Shown: positions 45,530-54,845 of the stretch, piece by piece
Layout: the number at the start of each line of letters is the position of its first letter
Numbering within the stretch: the first letter of the stretch is position 1
Source of the DNA: Bacteroidales bacterium
Lineage (GTDB): Bacteria > Bacteroidota > Bacteroidia > Bacteroidales > JAADJA01
NCBI GenBank assembly: GCA_021740645.1
Contig: JAIOZL010000021.1
Coordinates: 1 to 64,000, forward strand
DNA: 64,000 nt
Direction: 5' to 3'
Program-made: the position numbers and the translations under genes
The notes under the pieces: generated by a model
Databases searched by the model: none
What the model saw: the letters and a program-made list of their open reading frames with translations, nothing else
Told to the model about the DNA's origin: nothing

Positions 45530-46666
45530 CTATTTTGCAAATACCTTAATTGCGGGCAATACCTTATTATCGAAATCAAATACAGTAACATTTTCCCAAA
45601 CCGAGCCATCCGCAGCTTCAGGCCCTTTAAAGGCAACCCATTCCGGAGCCCAGTAGCAAAATCCTATTCCTTTTTCCCCTAGTGCTTTTATCATTTCATC
45701 CAGTTTTTCCAGGAATAATTTTTGTCCATCAGGACTGGCAGGATAACCTACCGCTAAATGTTCACCTGAGCCAAAAAAGTTATTGGTATAATCATTCCAC
45801 TCAAGTGTCCAGGGATAACCAGTTTCAACAATCATAATCTCTTTGGTATACTTTTGGGCAATTTCATTCAAATCTGCTTGCATTACAGATAAATCAGTTC
45901 CATGCCATAAAGTATAAAAGGATAATCCGATGACATCGAAATCAACTCCTTGCTGAATGATGTTATCGAAAAACCAGGTGGTGCCATTCAATCCGGCAAA
46001 ATGAAGCATAATACGGGTTTCGTTTTTCTCATCCAGTTCCCGTATGGCTTTCGCAGCCGATTTCACAAGCATTGTATAATTGGGCCAGTTGGTTTCAAAA
46101 TCACCGCCCACCTTACCCAAATCCCACAAAAAACCTGAATTGGTTTCGTTCCCGATCTGAACAATAGAAGGAAATACACTTTCATTTTTAAACCTTTGCA
46201 TCACATTATGAGTGTATTCATAAACACTATCGTTCAGCTGACTTAGGCTAAGTCCTTCCCAGGCAGCGGGGATAAATTGTTTGCCTGGATCGGCCCAGGT
46301 ATCTGAATAATGAAAATCGAGCAAGATTTCCATGTTATTCGCCTTCACTTTTTTAGCATAAGCCACTACACTTTCCAATCCATTATATTGTGTGGCCGGT
46401 GTATGCCAGATCCGCAACCGGACCAGGTTAACTCCTAACTGAGAAAAATAAGGCAAAAGCTCAATTTCGCTCCCGTTTTCATCAAAATACTGTGTTCCCC
46501 AATCCTCAATTTCTGGTTGAAAAGAAAGATCCATTCCCCTAAAGTAGGATGGCTCAGAGGGCTGTGGTAGAGGCGGATAATTGGTTGGCTCTTTATTTTC
46601 TTTACATCCAAACAACAAAACAACAAATAAAGCGGGTAAGATTTTCCTAAGAATATATTTGGTCAT
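45530..46666 (-). CDS. GH53 endo-beta-1,4-galactanase lipoprotein
   Basis: The enzyme cleaves beta-1,4-galactan side chains (arabinogalactan type I, pectin). I start it at ATG 46666 because this opens a lipoprotein signal with lipobox L-L-F-G-C (Cys19); longer readings overlap the next gene. The 378-residue protein is a GH53 TIM barrel. It begins F-R-G-M-D-L-S, has the acid/base glutamate in I-G-N-E-T-N near residue 170 and the nucleophile in V-E-T-G-Y-P-W near 280, and V-R-L-R-I-W near 75. It is 13 bases downstream of the transglutaminase gene. No SusCD genes are adjacent. Confidence 0.92.
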   Translation of the reverse strand: MTKYILRKILPALFVVLLFGCKENKEPTNYPPLPQPSEPSYFRGMDLSFQPEIEDWGTQYFDENGSEIELLPYFSQLGVNLVRLRIWHTPATQYNGLESVVAYAKKVKANNMEILLDFHYSDTWADPGKQFIPAAWEGLSLSQLNDSVYEYTHNVMQRFKNESVFPSIVQIGNETNSGFLWDLGKVGGDFETNWPNYTMLVKSAAKAIRELDEKNETRIMLHFAGLNGTTWFFDNIIQQGVDFDVIGLSFYTLWHGTDLSVMQADLNEIAQKYTKEIMIVETGYPWTLEWNDYTNNFFGSGEHLAVGYPASPDGQKLFLEKLDEMIKALGEKGIGFCYWAPEWVAFKGPEAADGSVWENVTVFDFDNKVLPAIKVFAK

Positions 46667-46679
46667 AATTTTAAAAATA

Positions 46680-48293
46680 TTATTTAATGGGTTCCCATTC
46701 GGCGAAATGATCAGAAACCACGTTGGTTTTAGGGTCGGTAATCCAGGCTTCATTGGAATTATAAGTCCAGCCCATTGTTTCGGACCCACCTCCACTTTCA
46801 GTTGTAATAAGGAAGCGGTGGTCGAGGTGTCCGATGTAGTTCGCCTGGTCGCGGGGCCAGTCTCTATCACCACCAGAAGGATCAATAGGAACCCAACCTA
46901 CTTTCGGCAGATAGACCTCAACCCAACGATGAAATACATCATCATGGCTGGCAAAATCGCCCCGCACAACCACCGAACCTACATACCTTGCAGGCAACCC
47001 TGCCGCCCGGCACATCGAGATATAAACAAAGGTATATTCAGAACAGGAACCATTTCCACGCTTAAGTACAGTGGGTGCTGTATTCCAACCTCCAGCCATT
47101 TCATAATACATATTGTCGATCAGGTAATTAAATATCCTGCGAAATATCCAGTAAGGATTCTGTTCCTCTCCAACCGCAACTTTGAGTGCATTTTTAATAA
47201 TGGGGTCATCAAACTGGTATTTCTCATTGTTTTCGAGGTATTTATTTGAAATCTCGACAGGGATGTCGGAGAATGTCCCTACATCTTCCGGATAAATATA
47301 ATACCTGACCTCATGAACTTTTGCTACAGTAGAAATTTGTCCCATTACCTTTTCGCCCGGTTTAATATTTTCAAAATGATAATGTGCTGTTTCCTGTCCC
47401 CATTTATCGCTAAAAAAGTCCGTTTGCTCAGGTTTATAAACCGGCGGAGTAATTATGCTCTGGTTAGGACGGTCTTTTGGAATGGCAAGGTAGATTTCTG
47501 CCGAATGTATATTACCGGGACCGAAATTCATAATCTCATGGGTATGCGTGATTCGTGCCTTATGTGAATTATAGGCTCTGAACTTTACACCATCTCTGAC
47601 TTTTAACTGGAAAAGTTTATCCTCCTGAAAATCAACGGCCCAGAGGTTCTCACCATCAAATGCCAATCCGCGTGTAAAAGCTCCCGGGGCATCAGTTATG
47701 ATGATCACACTTCCGGTTTTAGGGTCGACCATATAAATTTCATCTTTGATACGATCGGAAATCCATAAGTATTTCCCGTCGAATGTAATTCCCCGTGGGT
47801 CGTTAGCGGGTGACGAAAACGAACGAATGGTGGTCCCATCATCCGGGCTGAATTGTATCACTTCATCCGAATCACTATCCACACACCAGAGGTAGGTGCC
47901 GTCCCAGGTAAGGCCGCGGGGTGTGGTGCAGGGGGCCTGGATAGTTTTAAGCAGGGTTCCATCCTTAGGGTTGACACGATATATTTTGCCAGCATAATTT
48001 TCTGATAAAGGAATTCCTCCTTTTACATCTGCATTCCACAGCGCTTCGCCATCCCAGGCCAGCCCTTCAGGCCAGTAAGCAGGGGCCTGGATGGTCAGGA
48101 TTACTTTACCTGTGGCTGGATCAACACAATATAATAAATCCGTCTGATAATCAGCCAACCATAAATTTTGTCCGTCAAAGGTAAGCCCGGTTGGAAAATC
48201 TCCCGGAATATCGTAAGATTTAAGAACTTCTCCTGTATAGCAATATGCCATAAAAGGAATTAAGAACATTAAAGAAAGAAATACATTTTTCAT
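46680..48293 (-). CDS. exported beta-propeller plus transglutaminase-like protein
   Basis: This 537-residue protein has a signal peptide (about 1-18). About five propeller repeats of 44 residues follow (20-235), with G-L-x-x-D-G-x-x-L-W-x-x-D and V-D-P-x-T-G motifs, SMP-30/YncE-like. A linker domain (240-345) and a transglutaminase-like domain complete it, with the catalytic triad visible as C417 (G-N-G-S-C-S-E-Y), H455 (F-H-R-W-V-E-V-Y) and D471 (I-D-P-S-G-G-D). It may process or crosslink envelope or extracellular peptides. It is the first gene of a pair with the GH53 galactanase, 13 bases apart. The substrate is unknown. Confidence 0.85.
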   Translation of the reverse strand: MKNVFLSLMFLIPFMAYCYTGEVLKSYDIPGDFPTGLTFDGQNLWLADYQTDLLYCVDPATGKVILTIQAPAYWPEGLAWDGEALWNADVKGGIPLSENYAGKIYRVNPKDGTLLKTIQAPCTTPRGLTWDGTYLWCVDSDSDEVIQFSPDDGTTIRSFSSPANDPRGITFDGKYLWISDRIKDEIYMVDPKTGSVIIITDAPGAFTRGLAFDGENLWAVDFQEDKLFQLKVRDGVKFRAYNSHKARITHTHEIMNFGPGNIHSAEIYLAIPKDRPNQSIITPPVYKPEQTDFFSDKWGQETAHYHFENIKPGEKVMGQISTVAKVHEVRYYIYPEDVGTFSDIPVEISNKYLENNEKYQFDDPIIKNALKVAVGEEQNPYWIFRRIFNYLIDNMYYEMAGGWNTAPTVLKRGNGSCSEYTFVYISMCRAAGLPARYVGSVVVRGDFASHDDVFHRWVEVYLPKVGWVPIDPSGGDRDWPRDQANYIGHLDHRFLITTESGGGSETMGWTYNSNEAWITDPKTNVVSDHFAEWEPIK

Positions 48294-48503
48294 TGGATAA
48301 AATTTAATTTTAAATAATCATTACGTCCTTTATTTCTGGCTCGAATTTATTTTAATCCTACATTTCTATTTCAAAAGTGAAATTTTGATATACCTCCGGA
48401 TATTTCATGGTTTCTATTTAGTCTTCCCCCATCCAAAAATAAATTCAACAGAAATTAAACTCCAAATATACCTACTTTTGTCCTTCCAGTTTAAAAATTT
48501 ATC

Positions 48504-49316
48504 ATGTTAAACAAGATTAGAGAAAGTGCCGAGTTCCTCCGAAATAAAAAGATGGATAAACCTGAAATAGGTATTATTTTAGGGACAGGGCTTGGTAAAA
48601 TGGTTCATGAAATAGCCTTACATCAACAGCTTGATTATGGCGATATTCCCCATTTTCCTGTATCAACCGTGGAGTTCCACAAAGGGCGCCTCATCTATGG
48701 CCAACTTGAAGGCAAGATGGTCCTTGCCATGCAAGGACGATTTCACTACTATGAAGGTTATAGCATGCAGGAGATCACCTTTCCGGTAAGGGTGATGAAA
48801 GAACTTGGTGTAAAATACCTCCTTATTTCCAATGCTGCAGGGGCTATGAACCTGGCCTATAAGAAGGGCTCGCTGATGCTTATTGACGACCACATCAATC
48901 TATTAAGCGATGGCCCTCTGCGGGGTTCCAACGATGACACGCTTGGACCACGATTTCCAGACATGAGCCAGCCCTATTCAAAAAAAATTAACGATTTAAT
49001 GGAACAGGTAGCTGTGCAGCATGGTATCCTTTTACACAAAGGGGTATATGTAGCCGTTGCAGGGCCCAACCTCGAAACCCGGGCCGAATACCGTTTCTTA
49101 AGAGGGATAGGTGCAGATGTAGTAGGCATGTCTACGGTTCCGGAAGCCATTGTAGCCAACCACTCCGGGCTGCCTTGTGCAGCAGTTTCGGTTTTAACTG
49201 ATGAATGTGATCCCGAAAATTTAAAGCCGGTTGATATTAAAGATATTATCGAAACGGCTTCTGTCGCTGAAAATGATTTAATTAAGTTATTTAAAGGGGT
49301 GATCAGGGAATTATAA
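48504..49316 (+). CDS. punA: purine nucleoside phosphorylase (trimeric PNP/MTAP family)
   Basis: PNP splits inosine and guanosine into base and ribose-1-phosphate. The 270-residue protein has the phosphate-binding G-T-G-L-G near residue 30, G-R-F-H-Y-Y-E-G-Y-S near 82, N-A-A-G-A-M-N near 113, A-G-P-N-L-E-T-R-A-E-Y near 190 and G-M-S-T-V-P-E-A near 212, all conserved in the trimeric class. The length is normal. A TACTTTTG -7-like box lies at 48473-48480 but has no strong -33 box. It is likely transcribed alone. Confidence 0.95.
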   Translation: MLNKIRESAEFLRNKKMDKPEIGIILGTGLGKMVHEIALHQQLDYGDIPHFPVSTVEFHKGRLIYGQLEGKMVLAMQGRFHYYEGYSMQEITFPVRVMKELGVKYLLISNAAGAMNLAYKKGSLMLIDDHINLLSDGPLRGSNDDTLGPRFPDMSQPYSKKINDLMEQVAVQHGILLHKGVYVAVAGPNLETRAEYRFLRGIGADVVGMSTVPEAIVANHSGLPCAAVSVLTDECDPENLKPVDIKDIIETASVAENDLIKLFKGVIREL

Positions 49317-49398
49317 AATCTGTTTTTGATCGTTCGTATCATTTCAGCGATCAATGTTAATTTAAGTTAAGCCTGCAATATAAACCGGTCTATTCGCT

Positions 49399-49427
49399 TT
49401 TGAACAGGATGAAAACTATTATGTTTG
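49399..49427 (+). promoter_or_regulatory. Bacteroidota-type promoter for the TPR gene
   Basis: TTTG at 49399-49402, a 17-base spacer and TATGTTTG at 49420-49427 fit the -33/-7 consensus with a slightly short spacer. The TTG start codon follows at 49454. Confidence 0.4.
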
Positions 49428-49453
49428 CAAATAAATAAGTAGATTTAAATACT

Positions 49454-51436
49454 TTGAGTCACATTTATAAAAAAATCTTTACCCTATCCCTTCCGGCTAT
49501 TTTCTTCCCGGTAATGCTTCTTTTGTGCGCCCTCCACGCCTATTCGCAGGACCCCAAATATAAGTTCGGGGATTATATTCAGTTTGGAAGGGTTGAGCTC
49601 GAAAAGGAAAACTACACTGAAGCCATCCGATACCTCAACAATGCCGTTAAACAAAGGCCTGCATCTTATGAAGGTTATTTTTTAAGAGGGATTGCCAAAT
49701 ACCATCTCGACGATCTGACCGGCGCCGAACTCGATTTTAACGAATCGGTAAAATACGATCCTTATAATTCAGAGATTTATCATTACAGGGCCATAATTGA
49801 AGCCAGGCAATATAACTTTGGAAAGGCGCTGACCGACTATACCCATGCCATCAAGCTCAATCCAAAAAACCCCTTGTTTTACCTCAACCGTTCCAGGGTA
49901 AGGTTATATATGCAGGATTATGACAGCAGCATTGCTGATCTAAACCGTGTGGTTAAATTAAAATATCGGGAGGCTGAAGTATTTGTCCTGCGAGGAATGG
50001 CCTGGGCAGGAAAAGAAGAATATACCAATGCTCTTAACGAATTTAACCGGGCCATTAAAAAAGACCCCACCCATACCAACAGCTATATCCAGAGAGGATC
50101 AATACAGATGGAGCTAAACCGCCCTGACTCAGCACTCCCCGATTTCAATACAGCCCTGAGCTTTAACTCCGACGACTCCTATGCACTTTTTCACCGTGCA
50201 CTGGCTTATATGGAACTGAAAGATACATTGAATGCCTTTAATGACCTGGATAAGGTAATCGAACTTTCGCCCGAAAACTCCTACGCCTACTATAACAGGG
50301 CTATACTTAAACTGGGCAGGGAAAAACCTGAGGCGGCTCTGGCCGATCTCGACAAGGTAGTGGCACTCAACCCCGACAATATCGTGGTGTACCTTTATCG
50401 CGGGCGGATAAAAATGAGCATGGGGAAATATGAAAAAGCCATTGCAGACTTTTGCAAGGCGATTGATATATACCCCGATTTTGCCGATGCCTATTATGAG
50501 AGGTCACAGGCTAAAAAACAGATGCAGGACATTAGAGGTGCTAAAGAGGATTACTCTATGGCCTATTTAATCAATGATTTCAATTTTAAAAAAGCAGATA
50601 GCATAAAACTGGCTGAGGAAATGTACGTAAAAAGACTGATGGCCTTCAGTGGTGAGTTCTCTGATACCCGCACACTTTCAAATAAAGTTCAGGATAAAAA
50701 AATAGCGATTGAACTCAGACCGGTATTTTTTATCGTACTGAACAGCCGAAGCATTGAAGGAGTATACTTGTATGATACCTACACCAGGGAGGGCTATTCC
50801 GCAAAAGTGGTAAGCCTGACAAACGACGAAGCCAAAATAAATAAGATAGCCACACAAGCAGAACTCCTTGCAAAAAAATCAGCAGAAGTCGACGATAAGG
50901 AGCTATTACGTAAAGCAGACCTTTATGCCAACATAGAAGATTATACTACTGCCTTGTATTATTATAACCTCAGCATACAAAGTAACCCCAAGCTGTTACA
51001 GGCATGGTTTGGCAGGGCAAATACCCGTTTTTTGTTAAGTGAGCTGCTCAACGAACAGTATGAAAACTCCGGCTGGCTTGACCCCGATGCTGACATTAAC
51101 ACACCAAACGACATAATAACACAGCAGTCTGGTATAATTTTACCTGAAGAGGTAATCGAAGATTACAATGCAGCTATTGAACTTGATCCGGGTTTCCCCT
51201 ATGCCTGGTTTAACCGTGGGAATGCCCGGGCAATTATGGGTGATTATTGGGGTGCAGTGCGTGATTACACCCGCGCCATTGATCTTGAGCCAAAGCTTGC
51301 CGAAGCGCATTTTAACAAAGGGCTTCTGCTAATCTACCTCAACCTGAAAGGAGTGGGTTGTAATGATATCAGCCAGGCCGGAGAACTTGGCATGGACGAT
51401 GCCTACCCCATAATAAAAAGGTATTGCACAAAGTAG
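49454..51436 (+). CDS. exported tetratricopeptide-repeat protein
   Basis: This 660-residue protein contains about twelve TPR units. Ten run continuously from about residue 35 to 370 (repeating A-I-x-D-L-N/D-K-A-I-x-L-x-P-x-x and A-Y-Y-N-R-A-x-x-K), and a second group lies at about 485-640, separated by a linker of about 110 residues. It uses TTG at 49454: an in-frame TAA precedes it, and this start gives a full signal peptide ending A-Y-S-Q. It is probably a periplasmic scaffold. No enzymatic domain is evident. Related TPR proteins occur throughout the phylum without a defined role. Confidence 0.85.
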   Translation: MSHIYKKIFTLSLPAIFFPVMLLLCALHAYSQDPKYKFGDYIQFGRVELEKENYTEAIRYLNNAVKQRPASYEGYFLRGIAKYHLDDLTGAELDFNESVKYDPYNSEIYHYRAIIEARQYNFGKALTDYTHAIKLNPKNPLFYLNRSRVRLYMQDYDSSIADLNRVVKLKYREAEVFVLRGMAWAGKEEYTNALNEFNRAIKKDPTHTNSYIQRGSIQMELNRPDSALPDFNTALSFNSDDSYALFHRALAYMELKDTLNAFNDLDKVIELSPENSYAYYNRAILKLGREKPEAALADLDKVVALNPDNIVVYLYRGRIKMSMGKYEKAIADFCKAIDIYPDFADAYYERSQAKKQMQDIRGAKEDYSMAYLINDFNFKKADSIKLAEEMYVKRLMAFSGEFSDTRTLSNKVQDKKIAIELRPVFFIVLNSRSIEGVYLYDTYTREGYSAKVVSLTNDEAKINKIATQAELLAKKSAEVDDKELLRKADLYANIEDYTTALYYYNLSIQSNPKLLQAWFGRANTRFLLSELLNEQYENSGWLDPDADINTPNDIITQQSGIILPEEVIEDYNAAIELDPGFPYAWFNRGNARAIMGDYWGAVRDYTRAIDLEPKLAEAHFNKGLLLIYLNLKGVGCNDISQAGELGMDDAYPIIKRYCTK

Positions 51437-51550
51437 GCTTTAACATACTGTGTGCTCTCCCTTTGTTTTTTCAATTATCTTATGGCAGAATATTAATGCA
51501 GAAATAACTGATAGTAAATAATGATTTAAAACCAAAATTATATTGCTAAA

Positions 51551-51580
51551 TTTGATGGGATCAATAGAAATTTACTTTCG
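51551..51580 (+). promoter_or_regulatory. possible promoter for the zinc-ribbon gene
   Basis: TTTG (51551-51554), an 18-base spacer and TACTTTCG (51573-51580, one mismatch to TAnnTTTG) lie 19 bases before the start codon at 51599. Confidence 0.4.
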
Positions 51581-51598
51581 CATCTAAAAAATACCATC

Positions 51599-51862
51599 AT
51601 GCAGACTTATAAAAATTGCCAGAGTTGTGGAATGCCTTTAAATAAAGATTCCAATAAAGGAGGCACAGAAACAGATGGGACAAAAACCGAAAAATTTTGC
51701 AGCCACTGTTATGATAAAGGAAAGTTTACCCGGCCCGAAATTACCGCTGATGAAATGAAGGCCTTAGTAAAAGGGCAGCTAAAGAAAATGGGATTCCCCG
51801 GATTTATTGCAGGCTTTTTTACTAAAAATATACCTAAACTGGAAAGGTGGAAAAATAATTAA
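51599..51862 (+). CDS. small putative zinc-ribbon protein
   Basis: This 87-residue cytosolic protein has two zinc-binding half-sites: C-Q-S-C-G-M-P-L (residues 7-14) and F-C-S-H-C-Y-D-K-G (about 33-41). They match the putative zinc ribbon family zf-ribbon_2, which is often found alone or next to small-molecule-handling proteins. The C-terminal half is helical and ends with basic residues. No function is established. Confidence 0.8.
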   Translation: MQTYKNCQSCGMPLNKDSNKGGTETDGTKTEKFCSHCYDKGKFTRPEITADEMKALVKGQLKKMGFPGFIAGFFTKNIPKLERWKNN

Positions 51863-52034
51863 GAGAATGTATTTTCCCCTTTAACTGCATCCTTTTTACC
51901 TTTTTGTATGGGTTTAGCCTGAACACTTTAATAATTATACCCATTCCATTTTAATAGCTATCATATTAGGTCAAACTAAATCATTTTGAATTTGTTATTC
52001 AATAGAATCTAATCAGATAATTAATTCCTTTAAA

Positions 52035-52505
52035 ATGAAAAACAAAAAACTGGAAATTAATGCTACCCTTCAAATTCAAAAACCCATAGATGAAGTTTTT
52101 GAAGCCATTGTTGACCCCGCTAAAATGTCAAATTATTTTATATCAAAAAGTACCGGACGAATGGAAGAGGGAAAAATACTTACCTGGGAATTTCCGGAAT
52201 TTGAAAGATCATTTCCGGTGCGAATAAGTAAAATTGAATTGAACAATTTCATTGCTTATTACTGGGAAGGGCCAGATGGAAATGATCTTCTTGTGGAAAT
52301 AAAATTGGAAATCAGGGAGGATCATTCAACCCTGGTTAACATCAGGGAAAAAAGCATGCCTGTTAACGATACGGGCATAGAATGGTTAAAAAGCAACTCC
52401 AGGGGCTGGGCTAACTTTCTGGCCTGTTTGAAAGCTTATCTTGAATATGGCATTAATTTAAGAAAAGGGGGATTTGATTATTTAATAAAAACTCTGGAAA
52501 AATGA
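52035..52505 (+). CDS. SRPBCC (AHSA1-like) domain protein
   Basis: The 156-residue protein is a START-like ligand-binding fold. It begins L-E-I-N-A-T-L-Q-I-Q-K-P-I-D-E-V-F-E-A-I-V-D-P and has L-T-W-E-F-P-E near residue 55, then a long C-terminal helix with S-R-G-W-A-N-F-L-A-C-L-K-A-Y-L-E, as in the AHSA1/polyketide-cyclase-like group. Its stop overlaps the next start (ATGA), so it is translationally coupled to a VOC-family protein. Such pairs occur in small stress or detoxification units; the ligand is unknown. Confidence 0.88.
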   Translation: MKNKKLEINATLQIQKPIDEVFEAIVDPAKMSNYFISKSTGRMEEGKILTWEFPEFERSFPVRISKIELNNFIAYYWEGPDGNDLLVEIKLEIREDHSTLVNIREKSMPVNDTGIEWLKSNSRGWANFLACLKAYLEYGINLRKGGFDYLIKTLEK

Positions 52506-52849
52506 AAATAAAAGACTCAACACTAACTGTTTATGTAAAAGACATGGACAAATCGATTACTTTTTATACATCCATTGGTTTTACCCTTGGACAAAGATGG
52601 GACAACCACTATGCAGAAATAATGGCTCCCGGATTAAAAATCGGATTGCACCCCACAAAGGATAGAAATCTGACAGGTGGTTCAGGTAATGTTTTTATAG
52701 GATTTACTACCGAAGATTTTGATGGTACTCGAAATACCCTGAAGGGCCTATCAATAAAAGTCTCTGAAAGAGCTGAAGAGGGAGGGCATTTTTTACATTT
52801 TACCGACCCGGATGGAACCTCATTGTATGTGATTAAGCCGAAGTGGTAA
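52502..52849 (+). CDS. VOC-family (glyoxalase/bleomycin-resistance fold) protein
   Basis: The 115-residue protein has the VOC fold: L-T-V-Y-V-K-D-M-D-K-S-I-T-F-Y-T-S-I-G-F at the start, L-K-I-G-L-H-P, V-F-I-G-F-T-T-E-D-F-D and the closing F-T-D-P-D-G-T-S-L-Y. A metal-ligand set is incomplete by eye (His51 region present, final Glu replaced by Ser), so it may not be a metal enzyme. It overlaps the SRPBCC gene by 4 bases (ATGA), showing coupled translation. Confidence 0.88.
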   Translation: MKIKDSTLTVYVKDMDKSITFYTSIGFTLGQRWDNHYAEIMAPGLKIGLHPTKDRNLTGGSGNVFIGFTTEDFDGTRNTLKGLSIKVSERAEEGGHFLHFTDPDGTSLYVIKPKW

Positions 52850-52929
52850 AAGTCTAATACTGTTATATGTATAAATAGATTTAAAAAAAATAATTATAAT
52901 AGCATCTTAAAAATCAGAAAAACGAATTC

Positions 52930-53442
52930 ATGAGAGCTGGTTTAGTTTTTTCTATCCTACTTTTACCTTGCTTTCAATGGGCAGCATTATCTCAATCGGA
53001 TACAACGCGGGTAATCAACCATGGGTTCTATATTGAAGCTCTGGGCACTGGTGGATATGGCTCGATTAATTATGAAGGTATCTGGCCCGTAGTTAAGAAT
53101 CTGAAAATTGCAGGTAGAGCAGGAATGGGCATTTATCATTTAACAGACTTTTCCCTGAGTTTTAATCCTGACGTTAATATACCTCTCTCAATAAATGGTC
53201 TTTACGGTAACACTAACAATCTTGAACTGGGATTTGGACAAACCCTGTCGAATACTGTGAAAGCTGGTTTTAGCAACGGAAAACCAACAAGAGAATTTAA
53301 TATCCATGCCAATTTTACCATTGGTTACCGTTACCAAAAAGAAAAGGGTGGGTTGATTTTCCGTATTTGTTATTCACCAATTATTGAATTTTATAAATAT
53401 TACAGGCATTGGGGAGGCATTTCCATTGGTTATGGTTTTTAA
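52930..53442 (+). CDS. small exported beta-rich protein of unknown function
   Basis: A 170-residue protein with a signal peptide (cleavage around A-L-S-Q, residue 22). The mature part consists of glycine- and aromatic-rich strands such as G-F-Y-I-E-A-L-G-T-G-G-Y-G-S and ends in I-S-I-G-Y-G-F, a terminal phenylalanine typical of outer-membrane barrels. I do not recognise a family. It precedes the glycerophosphodiesterase lipoprotein gene by 9 bases, so both are probably one unit. Confidence 0.65.
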   Translation: MRAGLVFSILLLPCFQWAALSQSDTTRVINHGFYIEALGTGGYGSINYEGIWPVVKNLKIAGRAGMGIYHLTDFSLSFNPDVNIPLSINGLYGNTNNLELGFGQTLSNTVKAGFSNGKPTREFNIHANFTIGYRYQKEKGGLIFRICYSPIIEFYKYYRHWGGISIGYGF

Positions 53443-53451
53443 TTACTAAAT

Positions 53452-54279
53452 ATGAAAAATAGAATTTCTTTACTTACTTTTCTGATTATTTTATTTTCAT
53501 GTGAGAAAGCAGAAATTGATATTAACAACCTTAACAACAATACCATATCAATTTTTGGCCACGGTGGAATGGGCATTGGGGAAAGTTATCCTGTAAATAG
53601 TTTTGAATCGATAATGAAGTGTTTGAATACGGGAGCAGACGGTTCAGAGATCGATGTGCAAATGACCAGAGACAGTGTATTGGTAGCTTATCATGCTGAT
53701 TTTCTGGAGGACGCCACAAACCTTAAAGGATCAATTATTGATAAAAGCTGGAGCGAAATAAGCCAGGGACAATATAGTGACCCCATATACACGGGTTATA
53801 AACTAATCTCACTCGATGAGCTGTTCTCAAATATCCCCCATCTTAACAACTATACTTTTACCTTGGATTGTCATATGAACAATGCAAATAATGACTTAGC
53901 AAAGTATTATCGATCGTTCGCAAGTGCAATTGATAAAATTTCGGATAAATATAATTTAAAGGGAAATCTGTTTATTGAGTCTCACCAGGCAGATTTTCTT
54001 TCAATAATGCAAAACAATAAAAGAGATTACAGGATATTTATTATTAAATCACCTTTTGAATTGGGTTTTGAAATAGCCACAAAAATGAATTTGTATGGTA
54101 TCACTATCCCCTCTGAAAATATAACCGCAGAACAAGTTCAACAGGCACATATGCATAATTTATTTGTAACAGTTTGGAATACCCGATCCAAAAAAGAGAA
54201 TAGAGAAGCTATCGAAAAAAACCCCGATCATATTCAGACGGATAAAGTTGAATATTTAATTAAAATACTCGCTAATTAA
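53452..54279 (+). CDS. glycerophosphodiester phosphodiesterase-like lipoprotein
   Basis: The 275-residue protein has a lipoprotein signal with lipobox L-F-S-C (Cys18). The GDPD TIM barrel begins F-G-H-G-G-M (normally H-R-G), then S-Y-P-V-N-S-F-E-S in place of P-E-N-T, then the metal and catalytic region G-A-D-G-S-E-I-D-V-Q-M-T-R-D and the second histidine in A-Y-H-A-D. The HRG arginine is replaced by glycine, so activity on ordinary glycerophosphodiesters is not certain. It probably acts in the periplasm on deacylated phospholipids or similar esters. Confidence 0.82.
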   Translation: MKNRISLLTFLIILFSCEKAEIDINNLNNNTISIFGHGGMGIGESYPVNSFESIMKCLNTGADGSEIDVQMTRDSVLVAYHADFLEDATNLKGSIIDKSWSEISQGQYSDPIYTGYKLISLDELFSNIPHLNNYTFTLDCHMNNANNDLAKYYRSFASAIDKISDKYNLKGNLFIESHQADFLSIMQNNKRDYRIFIIKSPFELGFEIATKMNLYGITIPSENITAEQVQQAHMHNLFVTVWNTRSKKENREAIEKNPDHIQTDKVEYLIKILAN

Positions 54280-54407
54280 AACCGATTTTGGCTCAAAGAC
54301 CTAAAAACCAAAAACCTGAACAATAATCAGTTAGCAGGAACAAACCAAATCAATGAAAATAAAGGTGAAAAGCACCAGATTTATTTCTATCCTGATATAG
54401 TAATTTC

Positions 54408-54689
54408 CTATCGGTAAATGCAAAGATAGGCAGCCGCCCCGGCAGACTTCACTTTAAAGCTTTTATTTTTCCCGACAAAAAAATGATCCCCTTTGCTGAA
54501 GGTTTTCCAGTTTTCGGCATCAGTTAATAATACTTCCATTGTCCCGCTGGTTACCGTCATGAATTCATCCGTTGATGTCCCAAATTCATATTCCCCTGCT
54601 TCCATTACGCCAACTGTGGCCACACCATCCTCATTTTCAAAACCAATGGACTTAACTTTTCCATCGAAATATTCATTGTTTTTTAACAT
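54408..54689 (-). CDS. ppnP: pyrimidine/purine nucleoside phosphorylase PpnP
   Basis: This 93-residue cupin-fold protein matches PpnP (formerly YaiE, DUF1255): N-E-Y-F-D-G-K-V-K-S-I-G-F near the start, G-V-M-E-A-G-E-Y-E-F-G-T, E-F-M-T-V-T-S-G-T-M-E-V and a late F-x-V-G-K-N-K-S-F-K-V. The E. coli protein phosphorolyses several purine and pyrimidine nucleosides. It is a single gene; a trimeric PNP lies 5 kb away. Confidence 0.93.
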   Translation of the reverse strand: MLKNNEYFDGKVKSIGFENEDGVATVGVMEAGEYEFGTSTDEFMTVTSGTMEVLLTDAENWKTFSKGDHFFVGKNKSFKVKSAGAAAYLCIYR

Positions 54690-54845
54690 AGTCGGTTTTA
54701 TTAATTTGGTGCAAATATAATTAAGAATTCGAAAGCCAAAAAGGCAATTTTATTTAATGCATGCAATCAGTTACCCTGCCTTTTAGGTCAGCCCGGCAGC
54801 TAATATTCCTTTATTAAAACAAAGCCCTTATTCCCGGATAGCAAG

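Noticed and set aside
46667-46885. Longer N-terminus for the GH53 protein
   Set aside because: It would overlap the upstream gene, and the lipoprotein signal begins exactly at 46666.
46581-47249. Plus-strand open frame of 222 codons
   Set aside because: It lies antisense to the transglutaminase and GH53 genes, lacks a recognisable domain, and both minus-strand genes have clear motifs.
49326-49354. Terminator after the PNP gene (TTGATCG/CGATCAA)
   Set aside because: The loop is 15 bases and no T-run follows.
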